Assembly (NCBI RefSeq): GCF_000298235.1
Contig: NZ_BAHE01000015.1
Coordinates: 1 to 64,000, forward strand
Direction of reading: 5' to 3'
DNA: 64,000 bases
Origin: Gordonia namibiensis NBRC 108229
Lineage (GTDB): Bacteria; Actinomycetota; Actinomycetes; Mycobacteriales; Mycobacteriaceae
This document shows, one piece after another, positions 19,281-27,751 of the stretch; within the stretch, counting starts at the first letter, position 1; every line of letters begins with the position of its first letter. The translations under genes and the position numbers were made by a program. The notes beneath the pieces are model-generated. The model saw nothing but the letters and a program-made list of their open reading frames with translations, made no database searches and was not told the origin of the DNA.

Positions 19281-20333
19281 TCACGAGGTCGGTGATCCCC
19301 AGTCCTCCACGGCGTCGGCCTCGGCGGCCGCCCGGGCACGATACTCGCTCGGTCCGATTCCGAGTTCGGCCCGGAATCGGTTGCGCATCGTGGGACTCGA
19401 CGGGAAACCGGAGACCCTCGCCACCTCGGAGACCGCCATGTCCGGACGCGTCCGGAGGAGTTCGCAGGCGGTCTTGAGTCTGCGGTCGGCGATGCGTGCG
19501 GCCAACGAGTCCTCGGTGTCCTCGAAGTGCCGGTACAGCTGACGGCGGCTGATGTGCAGGTAGCGGGCGATCGCGTTCGGGGTGAACGACGGGTCGCGAT
19601 GGTGACGCTCGATGAGGTCGGAGACCGCCTCCCGCACGAACAGGGCGTTGTCGGTGATCTGTCGGTTGTCGTAGTCGAGCTGTCCGAGCGCAGCGCGAAC
19701 CAATTCGATGGCGGCCATCTCCGTGTCCGGGTCGGGTTCGGTCACGCCGACCGCGGTGTCGGACGCGAACTGCAGGATGAACGACGCGGTGGCCCGCGCC
19801 AGCAGGGTGTGGGAGGCGACCGGTCGTCGGGCCTGCTCTGCGACCCTGCGCTGGTTTCCGAGGAGTTCCAGCGGGATCACCAGGCCCGCAGGGTCGTTGA
19901 TCTCGAAGGTCCGCTCGAGATAGGGCGATGCGTTGCTGACGAAGGCGAGTTGCCCGGGGCCATAGGCGAAGTCGCGTGACCCCTGGCGGATGATGTGCCT
20001 GCCCTCCAGGGTGTGCACCCCGATGACCAGGTCCTCGGAGGGTTGTTGCTCGATGAGGCGCGGGTTGCGCGAGAGCTGGAGTGGGGTGTGCAGGCTGCAG
20101 AACGTGCCGATCATCGAGAGCTGACGTGCGAACATCAGCGCGTCGAATGAACCGGGGTCGTCGGTCTGCACCTCGACGTGCTGTCCGAAGTGGCGCATGC
20201 CGTCGGGTCCGGTGAGTCGGATGGGTTCGGCCTGGATGTTGCTGCGGTGCACGCCGACTCGGCGCTCCCACGTCTCGATCACCTTCGGCGGCAGGGCTGC
20301 CGGCGGGACATCGTCCCGGAACAGCTCGGTCAT
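19281..20333 (-). CDS. AraC-family transcriptional regulator
   Basis: A 350-residue regulator with an N-terminal cupin-like AraC-binding domain and a C-terminal double helix-turn-helix (FTPNAIARYLHISRRQLYRHF, then AVSEVARVSGFPSSPTMRNRF). I favour ATG 20333 (MTELFRDDV), with a GGGGAG site 7 bases upstream; a GTG at 20405 is also possible and would overlap the upstream membrane protein gene by 14 bases. It is the third gene of the gadB cluster on the same strand and is the obvious candidate to control it. It converges on the murF-type gene with 19 bases between stops. Confidence 0.85.
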   Translation of the reverse strand: MTELFRDDVPPAALPPKVIETWERRVGVHRSNIQAEPIRLTGPDGMRHFGQHVEVQTDDPGSFDALMFARQLSMIGTFCSLHTPLQLSRNPRLIEQQPSEDLVIGVHTLEGRHIIRQGSRDFAYGPGQLAFVSNASPYLERTFEINDPAGLVIPLELLGNQRRVAEQARRPVASHTLLARATASFILQFASDTAVGVTEPDPDTEMAAIELVRAALGQLDYDNRQITDNALFVREAVSDLIERHHRDPSFTPNAIARYLHISRRQLYRHFEDTEDSLAARIADRRLKTACELLRTRPDMAVSEVARVSGFPSSPTMRNRFRAELGIGPSEYRARAAAEADAVEDWGSPTS

Positions 20334-20391
20334 CCCCGGCTCCCCGGTGCCGGAGCGCCCTCGCCGGGGTTCTGTGGTGTGCGTGGTCCGG

Positions 20392-21066
20392 TCATGCGGA
20401 CTCACCCGAGGAGTTCCGGTTCCAGGCCGGGAGGACCACGAGGGATGCCAGGAAGAAGCAGATCGCGCCGATGAAGGTGCCCCAGTTGGCCATCGCCGTG
20501 TCGACCGTGACTCCGGCCTTGGACACGTAGGCGCCCACCGCGGCGACGCCGAAGGCGATACATCCGAGGAGGTTGATCTGCACCGACCACCAGCCGATCG
20601 AACCCGGATCGAAGAACTTGTGTGCGTGTCGGTAGCCGCGAACGGCCAGGAAGCCGCTGACGAGGAAGAGGATCGATCCGCCGGCGTCGGGCGACCAGAC
20701 GAGGTCCCGTTGGGAGGGAATCGAATGCGCGGTGAGTGCCGCGGTGGTGCTCACGTTGAACAGGATCGTGCCCAGCGACTGGGTCGACGCCGCGAGCCAG
20801 TCGGCGCGCACCATGATGCCGCTGCCGTAGTCGACCTTGGTCGTCACGGGGCCACTCAGGATCAGCTGGATCAGCCCGGCGGCGGTGAAGAACCACGCAC
20901 CGATGAAGCAGCACAGATTGACGGCCGAAGCTCCGGCCCAGCTGCCGAAGCCCGGCGCCGCACTCAACGCGAAGAGTGCGGACCCGATCATGAAGCCCCA
21001 ACACTGTTTGTTCAGGGTCGGGATGAAGAACGTGCTGCGCCTGGGGGCTGACGCGGCAATACTCAT
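20392..21066 (-). CDS. predicted polytopic membrane protein of the gad cluster
   Basis: A 224-residue protein with about six hydrophobic segments, for example CWGFMIGSALFALSAA, LCCFIGAWFFTAAGLIQLI and NWGTFIGAICFFLASLVVL. I do not recognise it firmly; the repeated pattern GSILFLVSGF / GCIAFGVAAVGAYV recalls small YrhK-like membrane proteins of actinobacteria. It lies between gadB and the AraC gene on one strand, 94 bases after gadB. A glutamate/GABA transport or membrane-sensing role would fit the context, but it does not resemble the GadC amino-acid antiporter in size or motif. Confidence 0.7.
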   Translation of the reverse strand: MSIAASAPRRSTFFIPTLNKQCWGFMIGSALFALSAAPGFGSWAGASAVNLCCFIGAWFFTAAGLIQLILSGPVTTKVDYGSGIMVRADWLAASTQSLGTILFNVSTTAALTAHSIPSQRDLVWSPDAGGSILFLVSGFLAVRGYRHAHKFFDPGSIGWWSVQINLLGCIAFGVAAVGAYVSKAGVTVDTAMANWGTFIGAICFFLASLVVLPAWNRNSSGESA

Positions 21067-21095
21067 TGTCTACCTGTCTGTGTATGCGACGATGC

Positions 21096-21130
21096 GTCCC
21101 CGGCCTGGAAGGGGATGCCAGGCCGGGGAC
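21096..21130 (-). terminator. hairpin between gadB and membrane protein gene
   Basis: Perfect 13-base stem (gtccccggcctgg / ccaggccggggac) with a 9-base loop, 31 bases after the gadB stop. It has no T run on the minus strand, so it may be a terminator, a processing site or an attenuator that lowers expression of the two downstream genes. Confidence 0.6.
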
Positions 21131-21160
21131 ACGTCGGGGGGTCGCGGAAGACCTACGCGA

Positions 21161-22570
21161 TCAGTGGTGGAAGTGCGAGCGCTCGCCCTCGACCGGCATG
21201 GGGCCCTCGAGACGATCGAGGAAGTCGACCTCGGTCTGGATGTCGGCGATGAGTGCACGAGCGAGGTCGTGGCTCAGGCCTGCGCGGACGACGATGCGCT
21301 GCACGGTCAGGTCGGCGAGGTCGTCGGCCATCGGGTAGGCCGGGACCAGCCAGCCCTTCATGCGCAGGCGATCCGACAGGTCGTAGAGGTTCCAGTTGTC
21401 GGTGTGACCCGACTTCAGGCGCCAGGCGAAGACCGGGATGGTGTCGCCCTTGCTGACGAGTTCGAAGGCGTCGATCTTGGCGATCTCCGACGACAGCCAC
21501 TGCGCGACGTCGAGCGAACCCTGCTGGACCTGGCGGTAGCCCTCACGACCGAGGCGCAGGAACTGGTAGTACTGCAGCAGCACCTGGGCGCCGGGGCGCG
21601 AGAAGTTCAGTGCCAGGGTGGGCATGTCGCCACCGAGGTAGCTGCAGTGGAAGACCATGCTCTCCGGCAGGGCCTCGGTGTCGCGCCAGACGATCCAGCC
21701 GACACCCGGGTACACGAGGCCGAACTTGTGACCCGAGGTGTTGATCGAGGAGACGCGGTCGACGCGGAAGTCCCACTCGAGGTCGGGCTGGCAGAACGGA
21801 GCGATCATCGCACCCGATGCGCCGTCGACGTGGATCTTCACGTCGAGGCCGGTGTTCGCCTGGATCTCGTCGAGCTTGGCGGCGATCTGCTTCACCGGCT
21901 CGTACATGCCGGTGTAGGTCTGGCCCATGATGGCGACGACGCCGATGGTGTTCTCGTCGACATACTTCTCGAGCTCATGGCCGTCGAGGACCATGTGCTC
22001 GGGGCTGATCGGCACCCAGCGGGGCTCGACCTCGAAGTAGTTGCAGAACTTCTCCCAGCAGACCTGAACGGCGGTGGACAGCACCAGGTTCGGGGTCTCG
22101 GTGGACTTGCCTTCGGCCTTGCGGCGGGCCTGCCAGTGACGCTTGAGGGCCAGGCCGCCGAGCATGCAGGCCTCCGACGAACCGATGGTCGAGGTGCCGA
22201 TGGCGTTCTCGACGTTCGGGTTGTGCCACAGGTCGGCGAGGATCTTCCAGCAGCGGTCCTCGATGGCGGCCGTCTGCGGGTACTCGTCCTTGTCGATCAT
22301 GTTCTTGTCGACGGTCTCGGCGTAGAGCTTCTTCGCCTCGTCGTCCATCCAGGTCGACACGAAGGTCGCGAGGTTCAGTCGAGCGTTGCCGTCGAGCATC
22401 GCCTCGTCGTGCACGATCTGGTAAGCGGTCTCGGGCAGCAGCATGTCGTCGGCCATCGAGAACTTGGGCAGATCGGTGGCCTCGCCCGGACGGGTGAAGA
22501 CGGTGCGCAGGTTCAGGTTGTCACCGATGTTGGTTGTGGTGCGGGCTTGCGAGTTCGACTTGGGTGTCAT
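21161..22570 (-). CDS. gadB: glutamate decarboxylase
   Basis: PLP enzyme converting L-glutamate to GABA with uptake of one proton, a classic acid-stress reaction. The 469-residue product matches full-length GadB: GTSTIGSSEACMLGGL, HVDGASGAMIAPF and the PLP lysine at Lys282 in NTSGHKFG. The C-terminus ends in HFHH; in E. coli GadB a C-terminal His closes the active site at neutral pH, and one of these could do the same (inference). Start is ATG 22570 with a perfect AGGAGG site five bases upstream (22576-22581); a more distal ATG at 22606 is less likely. It heads a cluster with a membrane protein and an AraC regulator. Confidence 0.96.
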   Translation of the reverse strand: MTPKSNSQARTTTNIGDNLNLRTVFTRPGEATDLPKFSMADDMLLPETAYQIVHDEAMLDGNARLNLATFVSTWMDDEAKKLYAETVDKNMIDKDEYPQTAAIEDRCWKILADLWHNPNVENAIGTSTIGSSEACMLGGLALKRHWQARRKAEGKSTETPNLVLSTAVQVCWEKFCNYFEVEPRWVPISPEHMVLDGHELEKYVDENTIGVVAIMGQTYTGMYEPVKQIAAKLDEIQANTGLDVKIHVDGASGAMIAPFCQPDLEWDFRVDRVSSINTSGHKFGLVYPGVGWIVWRDTEALPESMVFHCSYLGGDMPTLALNFSRPGAQVLLQYYQFLRLGREGYRQVQQGSLDVAQWLSSEIAKIDAFELVSKGDTIPVFAWRLKSGHTDNWNLYDLSDRLRMKGWLVPAYPMADDLADLTVQRIVVRAGLSHDLARALIADIQTEVDFLDRLEGPMPVEGERSHFHH

Positions 22571-22682
22571 GTATTCCTCCTGGTGTTCAGATGCTAAGGC
22601 GCTCAATACCGGAAATGGGGGCGGTTGAAGCGATCTACTCGAGGTAGACGACAGTCACGGGGGCTTGCCTGTCTCGACCTCC
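22571..22682 (-). promoter_or_regulatory. gadB upstream region
   Basis: The 112 bases between gadB and the YhgE-type gene hold the strong Shine-Dalgarno site of gadB and, near 22633-22645, the inverted motif CTACTCGAGGTAG, a possible operator. The YhgE-type gene ends here on the same strand, so any gadB promoter lies within this gap. Confidence 0.35.
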
Positions 22683-24692
22683 CTAGACTTCCACCGGCGG
22701 ATACAAACGGTCCATCGTGTACTGGCGGTTTCGGCGGGCGGCCCACGACGAGATGGCCAGGCAGCCCAGCGTGATTCCGCTGAGGACGCCGATGGCAAGC
22801 CATAGTCGGTAGTCGATGCCGCCGACCGTGAGTTGTCGGAGGCCCTCCACCGTGTAGGTCATCGGGTCCACGTAGTGGATGTACTGGAACGGCGTGGCCG
22901 TGGTCGGCACGGGATAGATACCACCCGCAGAGACCAGCTGGACCATCAGGAATGCCAGTGTCACAACACGTCCGACCGCGACGTCGAAGACCGCGTTGAA
23001 CATCTGGATCATCGCCATGAAGGTCGCGACCACGAGCAACAGGTACAGGAACGTGGCTATCGGGTACTCGGCACGCAACCCGACCGCGAAGGTGACCACC
23101 GTGTACAGGACGGTCGCCTGGATGAAGCCGATGGCGAAAGCGGGTGCGTACGAGGCCAATACGACGCGCAGCGACGAGAAGCCCTGGACGATCGGGCGGG
23201 ACTGCAACGGCGTCAACAACATCCAGGTGATGATGCCGCCGACGAACAGTGCCAGGGACATGAAGAACGGTGCGAAGCCGGTACCGAAGGTCGGGGCCTC
23301 GTGTGTGTAGTCCTCTTGCAGTGCGACGGGTTGTGCCAACGTCTTGGCGATCTCCGTCTTCTCCTTGTTGGTCCAGGAGGGAATGGCCTTGACGCCCTCG
23401 TCGAGGCCCGATGCGAGCTCATTCGAACCGGCGGCGAGTTTCTCCGTGCCGCTGGCGAGTTCGTCGGCGCCGGCACTCAGCTCACCGAGACCGGTGCTGA
23501 GTTCGGCCGATCCGCTCTTCAGTTCGTTGGCGGCGCCGCGAGCAGCGAGGATGTCGTTGCGCAGTCCGCCGTCCTCGACCAGGGTGAGGCCGAGCCGGAG
23601 GGGGCTGCTCGGGTTGCCGAGCTGCTGGGAGAGCAGGGCGGCGTCATTGTTCAGCTGCGTGAGCTGATTGTTCGCGTCGGGGCCGAGGCCGTTGGTACGC
23701 AAGAACTGTCGCGCCGGATTGAGGGCCTCGGCGAGACCGCGCATCGCGGGATCCGTGGACGCGCTGAGCTGGTTGATGACCGACTCCAGGCCCTGACTTG
23801 CCCGGGACTGCTGGTTCGCGGCGGTGCTGAGTTCGTTCGATGCCGCGCCGGCGTTGCGGGCCAGGCGATCTGCGGCCGCGTTCACCTCGGCGGCGGTGAT
23901 GCCGGTCTGGTCGCCGTTACCGATCGCCGCGAGCAGCGGGTCGGTCGCGCGGATCAGCGCGGAGTCGAGTTCACCGAGACCGCCCGCGAGTTCGGCGGCA
24001 CCGTTCTTCGCGGTCACGAGGTTGGTGGCGATCTCCTGAGCGCCCGTGTTGGCGGACTTGAGACCTGCTGCCAGTTCGTTGGCACCGTCGGCAGCCTCGG
24101 TCAGCTTGGGCGTGAGATCGCCGACCTCGTTGAGGACGATCTCGAAGGTCTGGGCACCCACCTGCGCGCTGACCTTGTTGACGACCTGCTGGGCGGCGTC
24201 CTGGCCGATGATCGTCGCCAGGTAGTTGTTGGCGTCATTGTAGGTGAACACCAGCGGTGCCGAGCGCGGGTGGTCGCTCGTGGGTGAGGCGATCGCCTTG
24301 CTGAAGTCGGCGGGCAGCGTGATCGAGAAGTAGTACTTGCCGTGCGCGACGCCGTCAGCGGCCTCGGCGGCGGAGACCTCGTGCAGGTCGAGCTGCTTGG
24401 ACTCGATCAGTCCGGCGGCCACCTGGGAGCCGGCGTCTAGCTTCTGCCCCTCGACGACCGCGCCGGTGTCCTCGTTGACGAGTGCGACCGGGATCTTGTC
24501 GGCGGCGGCGAACGGATTCCAGAACGCCCACAGGTACATCGCGCCGTAGAGGAGCGGCATGAGCATGATGACCACGAGCGCCAGCCGGGGCATCCGGCCC
24601 CGGTAGTAACGCTTGATGTCGCTGCCCGGCGAGAATGCGGCAAACATGTTCCTACGTCCGATCTTCGTGCTCGAGGCCGACGAACTGGCCAT
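22683..24692 (-). CDS. YhgE/Pip-type membrane protein
   Basis: A 669-residue protein of the YhgE/Pip family (ABC-2-like membrane proteins; relatives include the phage-infection protein of Lactococcus and MmpL/ESX-associated proteins). One helix lies near residues 35-60 (LALVVIMLMPLLYGAMYLW), followed by a 400-residue external domain with repeated Asn-Glu-Leu-Ala-type heptads (GANELAAGL, GAAELAGGLGELDSAL, GADELASGTEKLAAGSNEL), then five C-terminal helices. The start could be 24692, overlapping the ATPase gene by 41 bases, or ATG 24647, four bases after its stop; neither has a clear ribosome site. It is paired with the degenerate ABC ATPase upstream and may export an unknown substrate. Confidence 0.85.
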   Translation of the reverse strand: MASSSASSTKIGRRNMFAAFSPGSDIKRYYRGRMPRLALVVIMLMPLLYGAMYLWAFWNPFAAADKIPVALVNEDTGAVVEGQKLDAGSQVAAGLIESKQLDLHEVSAAEAADGVAHGKYYFSITLPADFSKAIASPTSDHPRSAPLVFTYNDANNYLATIIGQDAAQQVVNKVSAQVGAQTFEIVLNEVGDLTPKLTEAADGANELAAGLKSANTGAQEIATNLVTAKNGAAELAGGLGELDSALIRATDPLLAAIGNGDQTGITAAEVNAAADRLARNAGAASNELSTAANQQSRASQGLESVINQLSASTDPAMRGLAEALNPARQFLRTNGLGPDANNQLTQLNNDAALLSQQLGNPSSPLRLGLTLVEDGGLRNDILAARGAANELKSGSAELSTGLGELSAGADELASGTEKLAAGSNELASGLDEGVKAIPSWTNKEKTEIAKTLAQPVALQEDYTHEAPTFGTGFAPFFMSLALFVGGIITWMLLTPLQSRPIVQGFSSLRVVLASYAPAFAIGFIQATVLYTVVTFAVGLRAEYPIATFLYLLLVVATFMAMIQMFNAVFDVAVGRVVTLAFLMVQLVSAGGIYPVPTTATPFQYIHYVDPMTYTVEGLRQLTVGGIDYRLWLAIGVLSGITLGCLAISSWAARRNRQYTMDRLYPPVEV

Positions 24693-25410
24693 CTGTGAGG
24701 TTGTCGACGGGGATGACGTCGCGGACGCCGCCGGCCGGGGACACGGCGTTGATGTCGGCGGTGATCACCGTCTGGGCGCGGCCCAGGTCGACCAGCCGGT
24801 CCATGAGATGGACCTGGTTCTCGCGACGGGTCAGGTTGTCCACCCCGCCGACGACCAGCAGCGGCGGGCGCCGCAGGTTGCCCACGGCGATCCGGAAGAG
24901 CGCGGCGGTCAGCTCGGGGAGCTCCTCGACGAACGATTCCATCGCGGGCAGGGGATAGGGCCCGAAGACGGGCCGACAGATGCGTTCGAGGTCTTCCTCG
25001 CGTGCGGGCGTGACCCACTTGTACCAAGGCGCCGACCACCGGATCTGCTCGGTGATGACGTCGCTGACCCGGATGGTCTGCTCGATCTCGTCGACCTCGT
25101 CGATCCATGCGACGGCGGCGTTCTTGAACAGATGGTGGGCGTCGTTCGACCGGTCGAAGGCGACGAGTTCACCCTTGGTCGGCTTCATGCGACCTGCGAG
25201 AGTGAGGAGCAGTGCGGTGCGGCCTCGACCTTCCGGTCCGGCGAGGACGGTGACCCCGCCGGACCGGATCTGGAAATCGACCGGGCCGTAGATGTGGCCC
25301 CAGGAGGCATCCACGGAGAGTCCGTGGGCTTCGATCAGGGTCGCGTCAGAGGGGGTGCCGCCAGGCTCCGGGGCGTCACGCATCGCTGCCGCCCGATCCG
25401 AAGACCACAT
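24652..25410 (-). CDS. degenerate ABC-type ATPase, partner of YhgE protein
   Basis: A 252-residue protein with the outline of an ABC nucleotide-binding domain: an N-terminal beta region, a loop GPEGRGRTALLLTLAG at the Walker A position, and RRPPLLVVGGVDNL where Walker B should be. The Walker A lysine is replaced by arginine, no LSGGQ signature can be found (VEELPELTAAL stands there), and the catalytic glutamate after Walker B is missing. It therefore may bind but poorly hydrolyse ATP, or work as a regulatory pseudo-ATPase. It is directly upstream of and probably cotranscribed with the YhgE/Pip gene. Start is ATG 25410; ATG 25383 is an alternative. Confidence 0.75.
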   Translation of the reverse strand: MWSSDRAAAMRDAPEPGGTPSDATLIEAHGLSVDASWGHIYGPVDFQIRSGGVTVLAGPEGRGRTALLLTLAGRMKPTKGELVAFDRSNDAHHLFKNAAVAWIDEVDEIEQTIRVSDVITEQIRWSAPWYKWVTPAREEDLERICRPVFGPYPLPAMESFVEELPELTAALFRIAVGNLRRPPLLVVGGVDNLTRRENQVHLMDRLVDLGRAQTVITADINAVSPAGGVRDVIPVDNLTDGQFVGLEHEDRT

Positions 25411-25448
25411 CGTCCAACTTTCTGTTGTCGCGTCGGCATAACCGACTT

Positions 25449-25482
25449 GCCTGCCGTACCGCCGGGAAGCAGTACGGCAGGC
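25449..25482 (-). terminator. strong hairpin
   Basis: Perfect 11-base stem (gcctgccgtac / gtacggcaggc) with a 12-base loop. It lies 11 bases after the stop of the small reading frame at 25494-25631 and 38 bases before the ABC-type gene on the same strand. No T run follows, so it may be a terminator or an mRNA-stabilising hairpin. Confidence 0.65.
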
Positions 25483-25493
25483 TGGGGGTTAAC

Positions 25494-25631
25494 TCAGAGG
25501 TTCGAGAAGATCCGCGCGGAGACACCCTGGACGAGCGAGTCCGCGCCGTCGGCCAGTTCCAGCGACGTGTCGGCGAATACCCGGAATTTCGTACTGAGTA
25601 TGCGACCGTGAACAGTCACTTTGCTGGACAT
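25494..25631 (-). CDS. possible 45-residue small protein
   Basis: A short reading frame from ATG 25631 to TGA at 25494 encodes 45 residues, beginning MSSKVTVHGRILSTKF and ending VQGVSARIFSNL. No family is recognised and there is no signal peptide or membrane segment; the middle (ADTSLELADGAD) is acidic. Its codons look like those of the neighbouring genes, and a perfect hairpin follows the stop. No good ribosome site is visible. It lies just upstream of the ABC/YhgE pair on the same strand and could be its leader or partner. Confidence 0.4.
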   Translation of the reverse strand: MSSKVTVHGRILSTKFRVFADTSLELADGADSLVQGVSARIFSNL

Positions 25632-26066
25632 ACATGGGAACTTAGCCCACGCATATCGGGCATTTCAACGCGAACGTGCAGGTCGACGCGGCGGAACGTG
25701 GCACAAAAACTACCCCGACACCCTGTAACGGTCGCCGGGATTTGATTCTGGTGGTGTCCTACCTCCTACGAGCAGCGCGTTTTGTAGTGATCGGCGCCAT
25801 TCCTCATGATGTGACCAGAGTCGCACATCTCGTGGGTTTCGGCTCCTCTTTCTGGGGGAACGAAATAGTCCGTTCGGGGGAATCGGCCAAAATGGCACGA
25901 AAATGCGGTTACCGGCGGGTAGCCCCGAACTCGGCGATAACATCAGGCGTCGATACGACTCGAGAATCCTCCGGAAGGCCGTCCGGCGGTTAACGGTGGC
26001 ACGCATTGTCTGCTGCTTCCATTCGTCGCCGAGAACCGATCGGATGGGGCTGTCAGAATCTCTTTC
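25632..26066. other. AT-richer intergenic region, no confident gene
   Basis: These 435 bases between the small reading frame (minus) and the phosphatase gene (plus) are visibly less GC-rich than the rest of the window. Open frames cross it on both strands but none has a ribosome site or a recognisable protein. It should contain divergent promoters. Confidence 0.6.
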
Positions 26067-26882
26067 ATGACCGACCTCACCGATGCGCACGCCGTACCCC
26101 TTTCCACCGTTCCGAACCTGCGAGACCTCGGCGGGTGGACGACCGCCGACGGACGCCGGGTGCGGTCGGGTCTGGTCTTCCGGTCCACGGAGCTTCACCG
26201 GCTGGCCGGTGACGACCTCACCAAGTTCGACGCATTGGGCATCACGGCCGTCTATGACCTCCGTACGGCCGCCGAGCGTTCGGCCGCGCCGGACCCGGCC
26301 CTGCCCGGTGTCGAGGAGGTGCCCCTGGACGTGCTGGCCGACTCGTCGACCGCCATCCCGGCACGCCTCAACGAGGTGGTCGCCGATCCGGCCGCGGTCG
26401 CTGCGGCGAGTGAGGCACTCGGGGGAGGCAAGGCGGCGGAGCTGATGGAGGGCACCTATCGACAGATCCTGAGCCTTCCCAGTGCCCATGCCGCCTACCA
26501 CCGCCTGTTCAGTGCACTCGCGGAGCCGGCACAACCCGGTGCGGCACTGTTCCACTGCACGACCGGCAAGGACCGGACCGGTTGGGCGGCCGCAACCTTC
26601 CTCACGGTGCTCGGCGTCGGCCGGGACGAGGTGTTCGAGGACTACCTCCTCACCAACGACGAGCTCATCCCGGCACTGCATCCGGTCTTCGCCGCGTTCC
26701 AGGCGGCCGGCGGCGACCCCGAGGTGTTGAAGCCGATCCTCGGCGTCCAGCGGAACTACCTCGAGGGGGCTTTCGAGGAGATGACCGCGCAGTTCGGCGA
26801 CATCGAGGGCTACTTCCGCGACGGCCTGGGACTGGATCCCGCTGTGCCGGAGCTACTTCGGAAGCGCTACCTGGACGAATGA
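26067..26882 (+). CDS. PtpB-like protein tyrosine/lipid phosphatase
   Basis: A 271-residue phosphatase of the MptpB family. The N-terminal signature NLRDLGGWTTADGRRVRSG and the P-loop HCTTGKDRTG (Cys164 nucleophile, Arg170) are present, and the C-terminus carries the helical lid typical of the family. In M. tuberculosis the homologue is secreted and dephosphorylates phosphotyrosine and phosphoinositides in the host; in an environmental actinobacterium its substrate is unknown. ATG 26067 gives MTDLTDAHAVPLSTV. It converges on the MerR gene 23 bases away and appears monocistronic. Confidence 0.9.
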   Translation: MTDLTDAHAVPLSTVPNLRDLGGWTTADGRRVRSGLVFRSTELHRLAGDDLTKFDALGITAVYDLRTAAERSAAPDPALPGVEEVPLDVLADSSTAIPARLNEVVADPAAVAAASEALGGGKAAELMEGTYRQILSLPSAHAAYHRLFSALAEPAQPGAALFHCTTGKDRTGWAAATFLTVLGVGRDEVFEDYLLTNDELIPALHPVFAAFQAAGGDPEVLKPILGVQRNYLEGAFEEMTAQFGDIEGYFRDGLGLDPAVPELLRKRYLDE

Positions 26883-26905
26883 GCGGAGGCCGGGCGGCAT
26901 CGTGA

Positions 26906-27702
26906 TCAGAGGTGTTTCTCGGCGTTGGCCCGGATGACCTCGCGCAGATAGACGGCGAGCCCGGGCGCCTGTTCGTCATAGTGCGCGGTGAAACGCGGGT
27001 CGGCGACGTACATGTCGGCGAGCCCGACGTGCATCTCGTGGGTGCAGTCATAGAACCGGCCGATCTGTGCGCGGTGCTCCTCGGCGAGAGCATCGGCTTC
27101 GGCGGAACCAGGTGTGAGTCCGCGGAGCATCGCGTCGGCGAGGCGCCGTTCGAGGCCATCGGCGCCGGCCTTGATCTGCCGCCAGTCCTCCTTCGAGAAC
27201 CGGGCGACGCGCTTGCGGCTCTCCTGCCACGCGTCGGTCTCGCCCCACCGTTCCTCGGCCTCCGCCGCGTACTCCTCGCCGCGCCAGTCGTCGCCGAAGA
27301 TCTCGCGTTGCTCGGCCGCGGACAGCTGGATCCCCTGCTTCTTCGACATCATCATCTCCTCCACCGCTGCGACCATCCGGTGCAAGTGATCGATCCGGTC
27401 GGTGAGCAGCTCGTGCTGCGCGCGGAGTTGATGCAGTTCGTCGGCATCGGGATCGTCGAGCAGGGTCGCTATCCGCCCGAGTGAAAAGCCCAGCTCGCGA
27501 AGGTGAGGACACGGTAGAGCCGTGCGACGTCGGCGTCGTCGTAGACGCGGTATCCCGCAGGCGTGCGGCGCGACGGCGTCACCAGACCGATCTGGTCGTA
27601 GTGGTGCAGTGTGCGGACACTGACCCCGACCATCCCCGCGACGACGCCAACGGTCAGGTCCGACGCAGGAGTGCGGAGCGGGTGGTGCTTCTCTTCACTC
27701 AC
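26906..27702 (-). pseudogene. MerR/TipA-type regulator broken by one-base frameshift
   Basis: Two frames together make a full TipA-like regulator. The first, from GTG 27702, holds the MerR helix-turn-helix (VSVRTLHHYDQIGLVTPSRR) and stops at 27469. The second, ending at 26906, holds the dimer helix and the whole TipAS drug-binding domain (AEQREIFGDDW ... AVYLREVIRANAEKHL). The break is near 27499: the minus strand reads TTCGCGAGCTG where one more C gives TTCCGCGAGCTG and the family motif LTFRELGFSLGRIATLL. With that base the gene would be 265 codons plus a stop. Either a genuine frameshift mutation or a sequencing error; no programmed slippery site is visible. Confidence 0.85.
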
Positions 27703-27751
27703 ATGAGCAACCTTGGGGTCTGACGTCGCGTGAGGGTCAAGCGAGTTGGGG

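Noticed and set aside
25676-25993. 105-codon plus-strand frame before the phosphatase gene
   Set aside because: No ribosome site, no recognisable domain, and the composition is that of a regulatory gap.
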